Assembly: GCA_018475625.1 (NCBI GenBank)
Contig: JAAKEZ010000003.1
Coordinates: 62,001-126,000, forward strand
Direction: 5' to 3'
DNA length: 64,000 bases
Source: Candidatus Bathyarchaeota archaeon A05DMB-2
GTDB taxonomy: Archaea > Thermoproteota > Bathyarchaeia > Bathyarchaeales > Bathycorpusculaceae
The notes under the pieces are model-generated. The model saw only the letters and a list, made by a program, of their open reading frames with translations, was not told the origin of the DNA and searched no databases. Below are positions 57,635-64,000 of this stretch, piece by piece (within the stretch, counting starts at the first letter, position 1; every line of letters starts with the position of its first letter). The position numbers and the translations under genes are program-made.

Positions 57635-57878
57635 TGCCAAAGCGCTTCTGTCGCGGTCATCGCGGCTTCAGCGGTGCCTGTTTGGTGTTGAAAAAAGCTG
57701 GATTATGGCTTGTTTTTCGTGAGTGTGTGCTTTTGCATTTATTGGTGTAGGCTAAAACGTTACATTTTTTGATTTATTTACGTGGATATAATCTACATTG
57801 GTGAGTTTAGTTATGCAAGTATTACATTAGCTTTAACATGCCACCAGAATGCTCCTGAAGGCGCCCTTGAAAGCGTGC

Positions 57879-57896
57879 GTATACAGAAGCATCAAC
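57879..57896 (+). repeat. GTATAC-type 18-bp motif, copy D
   Basis: GTATACAGAAGCATCAAC is framed by GTGCG and CGCAC, which give a 5-bp stem with the motif in the loop. Confidence 0.6.
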
Positions 57897-57981
57897 GCAC
57901 CACCTTTTTTTCGGGGTTACGCAATAGTCTTTTATTTTTTTAACTGCAATTCAGGATAGGCTTAAGCGGGGGGGAAACGCG

Positions 57982-58398
57982 GTTAAGGAAGTCGACAAAG
58001 TCAAGCTTCGACGGTGGCGCAAGAGAGGCTTCTACAGCGAAACTGTACTCGTGAAACTCCTCCAGAAAAAAGGGTACAGCGCCGTGCGCGTCCCAGTCAG
58101 CAACCCCAGCCTGAACCCGCTGCCAGACATCATAGCGAGGAAGGGCGAGCACAGCTACGCGTTCGAAGTGAAGAACGCCAGCTACTACGCGTACTTTCCG
58201 AAGCAGCAGATTGACAAGCTCTTTAGGTTCCTCAACGAACTCATACCCGGCAGCAACGAAACCAAGCACGCTGTGGTGGCGGCGCACTTGGGCAAGAAGT
58301 GGCTCTTCAGAGAAATAAGCTGGGCTGATTGGGAGCGAGACAAAATTCCAGACAAGGTCCGCATCCTCAAGCGCGACAGGGGCAACCTTAACCTGTAG
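57982..58398 (+). CDS. hjc: Holliday junction resolvase Hjc
   Basis: The archaeal Hjc fold is clear: KRGFYSETVLVKLLQKKGYS with the catalytic Glu, AVRVPVSNPS, then PDIIARKG and FEVKNASYY with the Asp and Glu-x-Lys of the PD-ExK site. It cuts four-way DNA junctions. The first conserved helix begins before GTG 58051, yet no ATG, GTG or TTG occurs in any frame between the stop near 57925 and 58000. The start is placed at GTT 57982, after a run of seven G that could pair with the anti-SD; this is a guess. A TATA-like CTTTTATTTTT is about 50 bases upstream. Confidence 0.75.
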   Translation, partial: VKEVDKVKLRRWRKRGFYSETVLVKLLQKKGYSAVRVPVSNPSLNPLPDIIARKGEHSYAFEVKNASYYAYFPKQQIDKLFRFLNELIPGSNETKHAVVAAHLGKKWLFREISWADWERDKIPDKVRILKRDRGNLNL

Positions 58399-58471
58399 CC
58401 TGGTAAGGGAATGTACCTTAACACATATTATTATCTGCCCAGCCAATCAATAATGCACAGGGGGTGAGAAC

Positions 58472-59155
58472 GTGGCTGAAACAGTGGTTTCCGCAGTATC
58501 ATTAACCAAAGCATACCCGATGGGCGACAGCAAAGTTGAAGTCCTGAAAGACGTAAGCTTCAGCATCGCAGAATGCGAGTTCATCGCCGTGTACGGCCCG
58601 TCTGGCGCGGGGAAAACGACACTGCTGAACATAATCGGCGGAATCGACAAACCCACCACAGGACAGATAATAGTTTTGGGCGAGGACTTGGCGATGCAGA
58701 ACGAGGATTTCCTGGCGGATTTCCGCTGCAACGCCGTTGGCTACGTCTTCCAATCCTACAACCTCGTATCAACCTTGACAGTGGCGGAGAACGTGGCGTT
58801 TCCCATGGAGTGGACAAAGCGACCTGCAGAAGAAATAGGGAAACATGTCGCCGAGCTTTTAGAGACTGTGGGTTTGGCGCACAGGACAAACCATTTTCCA
58901 GCCCAACTAAGCGGCGGTGAACAGCAGCGTGTGGCGTTTGCCCGTGCCTTGGCTAATGACCCGCCGCTGTTTCTCGCGGACGAACCCACGGGAAACTTGG
59001 ACACGAAGAACGGGCAGAAAATAACCCAGATACTTCAGATGCTAAAGTCCAAGGGAAAGACGGTTGTTGTTTCTACTCATGACGCTGATATAATGCGGCT
59101 TGCAGACCGAACACTATGTTTAGAGGATGGTAGATTGGCGAGCAAAAATGAGTAG
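58472..59155 (+). CDS. MacB/LolD-type ABC ATPase
   Basis: The 227-residue protein has Walker [10 protein letters not shown], signature [12 protein letters not shown], Walker [13 protein letters not shown] and H-loop VSTHD. GTG 58472 follows GGGGGTGAG by three bases. Its end overlaps the start of the FtsX-type permease gene, with which it forms an exporter. Confidence 0.9.
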   Translation: MAETVVSAVSLTKAYPMGDSKVEVLKDVSFSIAECEFIAVYGPSGAGKTTLLNIIGGIDKPTTGQIIVLGEDLAMQNEDFLADFRCNAVGYVFQSYNLVSTLTVAENVAFPMEWTKRPAEEIGKHVAELLETVGLAHRTNHFPAQLSGGEQQRVAFARALANDPPLFLADEPTGNLDTKNGQKITQILQMLKSKGKTVVVSTHDADIMRLADRTLCLEDGRLASKNE

Positions 59156-61034
59156 CATCGGTTTTCCCATGAAGGATCTTCTGCGCAGGCGACTACAGAC
59201 CTGCTTGGTCGTCGTCACGTTGACGTTGAGCGTGGCGTCCACGCTTTTTCTGCTGCTATTCAGCTGGCGAGTGGAAGTTGGGATAGCTTCGACTGGGGAA
59301 ACGTTGACCGCTGGGTTGTCAGCCGTTTTCGCACAGTTTGTGCTGTTTGTCGGATTCCTGATTTTTGCGGTTGGCGCAGTTTTAACCAGCTTTATTGTTT
59401 TTTTGATGATGAGGCAGAGAACGCGTGATTTCGGGTTAATCAAGGCAGCTGGATGCCCAAACGGTCGAGTCTTCGGTTACTTTTTGGCTGAACTCCTGAT
59501 AATAACGGTCGTTGGATGTATCTTAGGCGTGGTGTTCGGTTTCACAGTCGACTTCGCTGCCACCAGCGTATTGAGTTTTCAGGCGTATCAGCAACCGCCG
59601 AACCTGTTGTTTGCATCAGTAGTTTTTGCCGTTTTCTTCATCCTTGCCGTAACTTTCGGGATAAAGCCTATGCTGGACGCAGCCAGAGCCTCACCAGTGA
59701 AGCTGCTTTCTCCCGTTCAGTACTTTGGGTTAGGCACTGGAGGCAAGTTTAAACCGCTGTCGCGAACCGGGATAACTGTGAGACTTGCATCACGAAGTCT
59801 GTTCCGTCGAGTGTCTGCAAACGTACGAATCATCGTGTTGCTCTCGATAGTGTTCATCCTACTCACCGTGTCAGTGGCGGGAAGCATAATTGCCAACGAC
59901 ACCACCAAGACATGGGTTGAAAATGCCGTAGGTCAAAACGTCATTTTAATAGCCCACAAAGACATGGTCGCACAATATAAACTTCTCACATCGCAAGCGT
60001 TTATTCAGGACGGGAGTGTCTATTTTGACTATACAGGCGAGAACTTTGCGATACCCGCTGGAATTTTTGAACAGCTGAATGCGATGCACGATGTATCCGG
60101 TGTTGATGCACGGTTGATTCTGATGGAGCCTGTTCAAGAGATGAGTGGATATTACATTGACCAGGAGACTCAGTCTACCCATTCGGTTGGCGATAACCGC
60201 AGTGGCATTTCTTTGGTTGTCGGCGTGAACCCTGACGAAGTTCTGACCACTCCCTTCACGAAAGGGCGGTTCTTGAATTCAAGCGATGTGCAAGAAGCGG
60301 TTATTGGTGACACTTTAGCTCAGGCGATGTACTCTGCAGACTTGAAAGCCAAGCCGCCAATCAGGCTTTCTGATCCATTTCTGCAGGATATTATAGTGCG
60401 AGGCAAGTTTTTAGACATAGTCGGCGTTTGCGTTGACCCAATTAACAGCGGCACCGCCACTTACGTTCCTCTCAAGACTCTGCAGAACGCAACAGGCATT
60501 CCAACAGTCAACGTTGTTCTCGTCAAATTAGACGCCTCGGCTGATTGCGCCGCCGCTTTGGCACAGTTAACGCAGATGGTTCAAAATGTAAACCCAGATT
60601 TCTCAGTTTTTGACCTGAATGAAGTATTGCAGAAAAACGTTGCCTTTCTCGGGTCACTGTGGACTGAAATAATGCTTTTGCCATTGTTCACTTTGGGGTC
60701 GGCGGCGCTGTGCCTTGTTGGCTACATGATTCTTGGCATGGATGAGCAGCGTCAAGAATTCGGGATTTTGAGAGCCATCGGAGCAAAACCAAGCACCGTG
60801 GTTGCAGTGGCGGCAGTTCAGAGCGTAGTAGTCTTGCTTTCAAGCTTTGCGATTGGGCTTTCTTTTGGTGTGATAACGACTTTGATGATTTTGATGGCTC
60901 ACCCGGTAGTGACAAGCGTTACTATCGCAAAGATAGCGGTGTTGCTGCTTGCGGCTTTGGCTGTTATGCTTATTCTAAGTCTTTATCCAGCGGTTAAAAC
61001 TGCTAAGGCTTCAATTTTAAAGGTCATAGCGTAA
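59148..61034 (+). CDS. FtsX-type ABC transporter permease
   Basis: About eight membrane segments in two FtsX units frame a large extracellular domain (about 260-460). The first unit has FLMMRQRTRDFGLIKAAG, the second MDEQRQEFGILRAIGAKPS, both typical. ATG 59148 overlaps the ATPase stop; an ATG at 59127 would add seven residues. Its 3' end overlaps the convergent HTH-nuclease gene by 18 bases. Confidence 0.85.
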   Translation: MSSIGFPMKDLLRRRLQTCLVVVTLTLSVASTLFLLLFSWRVEVGIASTGETLTAGLSAVFAQFVLFVGFLIFAVGAVLTSFIVFLMMRQRTRDFGLIKAAGCPNGRVFGYFLAELLIITVVGCILGVVFGFTVDFAATSVLSFQAYQQPPNLLFASVVFAVFFILAVTFGIKPMLDAARASPVKLLSPVQYFGLGTGGKFKPLSRTGITVRLASRSLFRRVSANVRIIVLLSIVFILLTVSVAGSIIANDTTKTWVENAVGQNVILIAHKDMVAQYKLLTSQAFIQDGSVYFDYTGENFAIPAGIFEQLNAMHDVSGVDARLILMEPVQEMSGYYIDQETQSTHSVGDNRSGISLVVGVNPDEVLTTPFTKGRFLNSSDVQEAVIGDTLAQAMYSADLKAKPPIRLSDPFLQDIIVRGKFLDIVGVCVDPINSGTATYVPLKTLQNATGIPTVNVVLVKLDASADCAAALAQLTQMVQNVNPDFSVFDLNEVLQKNVAFLGSLWTEIMLLPLFTLGSAALCLVGYMILGMDEQRQEFGILRAIGAKPSTVVAVAAVQSVVVLLSSFAIGLSFGVITTLMILMAHPVVTSVTIAKIAVLLLAALAVMLILSLYPAVKTAKASILKVIA

Positions 61035-61724
61035 ATGCTCAAACTCCCTCGTGAAGTACTTCAGTGAGTCAGTGTATGCAGGTAGCTTATTCAGGAAATC
61101 TTGAAGTTGGAGCACGGGCACTATAGGAACTTGCTCGTAGAACTTGAAGCTTCCATGTATCAGCGATAGGACAGCGGGCACAAACTTTGCACTGCTCCAT
61201 TTACCACATTCAATTTTAATGCTTGTGCTGGGCAGTGATTCAGCGAGGGCACGTGTTCTTTGCACTTGAGCTTCGGCGATTCGTTTCAAGGCTGACGAGG
61301 ACATTCGGTGGTGCCAGTGCTTGCAGTCGATGCAGAGGACCAGTGGTTTCTTGCAGCCGACCACGTCGATTTCCCATCTTCGTCCCGCATTCTTGAATCT
61401 CACGTTCTTGGCAGCAACGTAGCCGTTTCTTTCGAGGGCAACGGCGGCGATTTCTTCGAACTCCTGCCAGTGGAGCAGGTTGCTGACGACTTCAACGTCT
61501 GCACCTAAGGCTAACGCCTTGATGGCCATCTTGAGTCGGCCGTTGTTGTCAGCTTCAACTGCACCGTTTTTCAAATAAACGACACCTTCGTTTTGCAGGT
61601 TTTCAAGCAATTTCACAGCCATGCTATAGGAGACGCGCCCGTCTTTTTTGACACTTTCAATTAAAACAGACCCTTTTTCAGTTAATTTTAGTAGCGAAAT
61701 TAACAGGTTCCGCTCAACTACCAT
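61017..61724 (-). CDS. Winged-helix protein with Mrr-like endonuclease domain
   Basis: Residues 1-95 form a winged helix (LTEKGSVLIESVKKDGRVSY, then VVYLKNGAVE). Residues about 100-230 form a PD-(D/E)XK fold of Mrr/DUF2034 type: EFEEIAAVALERNGY, RRWEIDVVG, then CIDCKHW with the Asp-x-Lys. It may cut modified DNA or act in repair. ATG 61724 follows GGAGG by six bases. No methyltransferase is adjacent. Confidence 0.75.
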   Translation of the reverse strand: MVVERNLLISLLKLTEKGSVLIESVKKDGRVSYSMAVKLLENLQNEGVVYLKNGAVEADNNGRLKMAIKALALGADVEVVSNLLHWQEFEEIAAVALERNGYVAAKNVRFKNAGRRWEIDVVGCKKPLVLCIDCKHWHHRMSSSALKRIAEAQVQRTRALAESLPSTSIKIECGKWSSAKFVPAVLSLIHGSFKFYEQVPIVPVLQLQDFLNKLPAYTDSLKYFTREFEHLRYDL

Positions 61725-61825
61725 GCCAAACCTCCATTAAAATAGGCACAAAACTGCCAAAAACCAGATTTCTCCGCGCGCTGGCTAAAACTCTCAACCG
61801 CTGAAGCCGCTACGCACACTATACC

Positions 61826-61843
61826 GTATACAAAAACATCAAC
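61826..61843 (+). repeat. GTATAC-type 18-bp motif, copy E
   Basis: GTATACAAAAACATCAAC lies upstream of the HTH-nuclease gene. Confidence 0.6.
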
Positions 61844-62673
61844 AAACCACACTCCAAATCGCCAAGTACGCAGTTCACCGTCGGTCACCAACCTTGCCAG
61901 TAACGCGATTTCAGGTGCGGTAATCACGACGTGGGAACCAAGGCTTTGCATGTCCTTCCCCATGCACATTCTTGCTGAAATAGCTTCTTACGCAGTTCAG
62001 CCTTTGTTCGCTGCTCGTATCGCTGCGGATAGGCAAATCACCATGAGTTTTTACTCTTATACAGCATTTTACGCCTGACTGAAACATGTTTTTTAACTTT
62101 TTAGCATAAAAAGAGACCATTCGACGATTTTTCGCTTCACGCAAACCTGAGCAAGCAAGCGTGGACGATTAAAGTGCCGAAAATGCTTCAATTATTTTTG
62201 GAATAAAAGGCCTGAACTACACATCAAAAACGCAGAAACATATACTTTAAGCGTTAATTTTCCCTGTTTTTCAGCGACAACACGTTAAACCGTTACCAAA
62301 AAATGGGTTTTGCCCCCTCCACCATTATGAATATATAAGGTTCGTTTAATTTCGCGGCAGCTAAGTTGGCATGGCTTTTTCTCAAGCAATTTGAACACTA
62401 ATACTGAAACTGGGTTAAAAACGTGCGTATTACTTTTCAAATTCTCATGTTCCGCTTAAGTAGGTTTTTTCGCTTTTGTTCGCATAGATTTGTACGCCGT
62501 ATTTTTTAGATTTAGTGCCTCCCTTCTGAGCTATGCTAGCGAAGTGTCTCAGCACACCCTCTTCCGATTGAACAAAATACCAAAATTCTCAATAAGAATC
62601 ATCAACAAAATTTCCACGTTTACGTGCAGAACCAGCCTGTTTAAGCCTATTGGGTGGTCTGTTGCAGAAAACT

Positions 62674-62735
62674 ATAGAGGGGCTATCCGTATTGGCGCAG
62701 AAAACAGCCAAACCATTATGAAAACAGCACAGGGG
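62674..62735 (+). repeat. 62-bp dispersed repeat, copy 1
   Basis: It begins ATAGAGGGGCTATCCG and matches 24653-24714 (inverted) at 61 of 62 bases. A hairpin (ACCCTG-N8-CAGGGT, 62744-62763) follows directly. The CTATAGAGGGG start is also found near 19408. Confidence 0.75.
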
Positions 62736-62848
62736 GTGAGGCTACCCTGTAGCGTAGCAGGGTCATAGAATGGGGCTATAGACGAAAAACACATGTTAGT
62801 TCAGTCTGGAGACATTCGCATGCAGACAAGATTCAAACCACAGTAAAA

Positions 62849-62858
62849 ACTTAAATAT
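62849..62858 (+). promoter_or_regulatory. TATA box for the last ABC operon
   Basis: CTTAAATATT lies 40-50 bases before ATG 62896, with CGGAG as ribosome site. Confidence 0.5.
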
Positions 62859-62895
62859 TATCCACAAGAATCACAAGCCAACGGAGCCACACGCG

Positions 62896-63627
62896 ATGAG
62901 CATTGCTGTAGACGCAAAAGACTTGGTCAAACAGTTCGGCAACATCCGCGCACTAGATGGATTAACCTTCCAAATCAGTCAGGGCGAAATCTACGGCTTA
63001 ATCGGACCCAACGGCGCAGGAAAAACCACCACGCTCCGCATCATCAGCACACTAATTCTCCCAACCTCAGGCACCATACGCATATTCAACCAAGACCCAG
63101 TCACCCAAGCCGCACAAGTCCGCAAAATCATCAGCTACCTCCCAGAAGAAGCAGGCGCATACCCAAACCTCACTGGAAACGAATACCTCACATTCATGGC
63201 AAAATTCAACACAAACAATACAGAAGAGCTCAAACAAATGACCGAAGAAGCCGCGAAAATCTGCGGACTCGGCGAACGACTAAAAGACAAAGCCAAAACC
63301 TACAGCAAAGGCATGAAACGACGCTTACTTGTCGCACGCGCACTCATGACACAACCAAAACTCGCCGTCCTCGACGAACCCGCAAGCGGACTAGACGTCC
63401 TCCACGCCTACCACGTCAGACAAATAATAAAAAACTATGTCAAACAACACGGCGTAACCGTCCTCCTCAGCAGTCATAACATGCTCGAAGTAGAATACCT
63501 CTGCGACCGCGTGGCACTCATCAACAAAGGAAAAATCATAGTCGAAGGCAAACCTGACTCACTAAAAACCCAGTACAAGAGCGCGAACCTCGAAGAAGTC
63601 TTCGCCAAGGTGGTTGGATATGCTTAA
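62896..63627 (+). CDS. ABC-2 exporter ATP-binding protein (NatA-like)
   Basis: Walker A GPNGAGKTTT, signature YSKGMKRRLLVA, Walker B LAVLDEPASGLD and H-loop LSSHNM are present in 243 residues. With the permease after it, it forms an ABC-2 exporter of the NatAB or drug-export type. Codons are strongly C-ending, unlike the AT-rich spacer before it. The stop overlaps the permease start by eight bases. Confidence 0.9.
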   Translation: MSIAVDAKDLVKQFGNIRALDGLTFQISQGEIYGLIGPNGAGKTTTLRIISTLILPTSGTIRIFNQDPVTQAAQVRKIISYLPEEAGAYPNLTGNEYLTFMAKFNTNNTEELKQMTEEAAKICGLGERLKDKAKTYSKGMKRRLLVARALMTQPKLAVLDEPASGLDVLHAYHVRQIIKNYVKQHGVTVLLSSHNMLEVEYLCDRVALINKGKIIVEGKPDSLKTQYKSANLEEVFAKVVGYA

Positions 63628-64000
63628 AGGCTTCAACACAATCCTCGTAAAAGAACTCAAAGAACTTATCCGAGACCCCAAAATCCTCATTGGCATGCTC
63701 GTTCTTCCACTCGTCATCTTTCCAGTCCTCGGCGCAGTCCTCGGCTACGCAAGCCAAACCGCCATCGAACAAGCCCAAAAAGCCACACTTCTCGTTGTGG
63801 ACAACGACCAAGGAAACTGGTCCACAACCTTCATCAACTACCTGAAGAGCACAGGCGTAAAAACCACTGTCATCAACAACACTTCACCACAACAAGTTGT
63901 AGCACAAGAACTCTTAACCAAAAACAACAGTACCCGATTCATCGAGATTCCAGCAGGCTTCAGCCAAAACATGACCGCCCACACCAATGGCAACCCCGCC
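63620..64000 (+). CDS. ABC-2 exporter permease (NatB-like), cut by the window end
   Basis: ATG 63620 overlaps the ATPase stop. The first 127 residues show a membrane segment (LIGMLVLPLVIFPVLGAVLG) followed by an extracellular region (TLLVVDNDQGNWS), as in NatB/YhgE-type permeases. The rest lies beyond the window. Confidence 0.85.
   Translation, partial: MLKGFNTILVKELKELIRDPKILIGMLVLPLVIFPVLGAVLGYASQTAIEQAQKATLLVVDNDQGNWSTTFINYLKSTGVKTTVINNTSPQQVVAQELLTKNNSTRFIEIPAGFSQNMTAHTNGNPA

Larger units (their letters stand above)
57043..57981. other. Intergenic region between lonB and hjc
   Basis: About 940 bases without a recognised gene. It holds a 10-bp hairpin (57377-57424), the CGCTCCGG/CCGGAGCG hairpin with copy F of the GTATAC motif in its loop (57601-57634), copy D (57879), and an AT-rich hjc promoter (CTTTTATTTTT, about 57929-57939). 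Small RNAs are plausible. Confidence 0.45.
61725..62895. other. Intergenic region before the last ABC operon
   Basis: About 1.2 kb without a recognised gene. It holds copy E of the GTATAC motif, a TATA-like GAATATATAAGG (62327-62338) that could start an unseen RNA, the 62-bp repeat copy 1, a CCCTG-CAGGG hairpin after it, and the promoter of the 62896 gene (CTTAAATATT, about 62849). Confidence 0.45.

Noticed and set aside
57526-57750. 74-codon ORF in the lonB-hjc gap
   Set aside because: Composition is unlike neighbouring genes and it runs through the CGCTCCGG hairpin; no family pattern.

Overview
The window looks like chromosomal DNA of an uncultured archaeon. It carries archaeal-type DnaG, family B DNA polymerase, NurA-HerA, Hjc, membrane LonB, archaeal UMP kinase, Tsr3, an RPA-like OB protein, TATA-box promoters and many GTG/TTG starts. 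The mix (pyruvate/2-oxoacid:ferredoxin oxidoreductase, Cren7-like zinc-ribbon protein, many exporters) suggests a Bathyarchaeia-like member of the Thermoproteota; that placement is inference from gene content only. No rRNA, tRNA, CRISPR array or intact transposase was seen.

Layout. 0-9 kb: HTH/ParA pair, MobA, a fumarase/aspartase remnant, an NrdD-like protein with an HTH, PyrB, and a regulator divergent from nurA-herA. 9-19 kb: three ABC exporter operons (one under a PadR repressor), PyrH, a cation exchanger and an AlkA-type glycosylase. 19.7-23.3 kb: dnaG convergent with polB. 23.4-25.7 kb: a decayed island (broken secreted protein, broken MNT/HEPN pair, dispersed repeat). 25.7-33.3 kb: 2-oxoacid:ferredoxin oxidoreductase, OB-fold protein, Yip1-like protein, and a DUF35-HMG-CoA-synthase/thiolase-like pair. 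33-45 kb: membrane proteins, nicotinate phosphoribosyltransferase, a large FtsX exporter, OsmC and a binding-protein-less importer. 45-57 kb: MshEN-glycosyltransferase, small zinc proteins, macrodomain, LysE, Tsr3, NAD(P)HX repair, nicotinamidase, YjbQ and LonB. 58-64 kb: Hjc, another FtsX exporter, an HTH-nuclease and an ABC-2 exporter cut by the window end.

How the parts fit. Replication/repair genes (dnaG, polB, OB-fold SSB, nurA-herA, hjc, alkA) are spread through the window. NAD metabolism is represented by PncA, PncB and NnrD/E. Pyrimidine synthesis is represented by PyrB and PyrH. Seven ABC systems make up much of the rest.

Most notable: several proteins keep a family fold but have lost its catalytic residues (an NrdD without the glycyl-radical motif, a PolB without exonuclease acids, a thiolase-like protein without Cys/His, a CMD protein without cysteines). 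Three genes (dnaG, lysE-like, hjc) have conserved N-termini but no ATG/GTG/TTG in reach. An 18-bp motif, GTATACaaAAGCATCAaC, recurs six times in intergenic DNA between 50.2 and 61.8 kb, partly in hairpin loops. A 62-bp repeat is shared by 24.7 kb and 62.7 kb.
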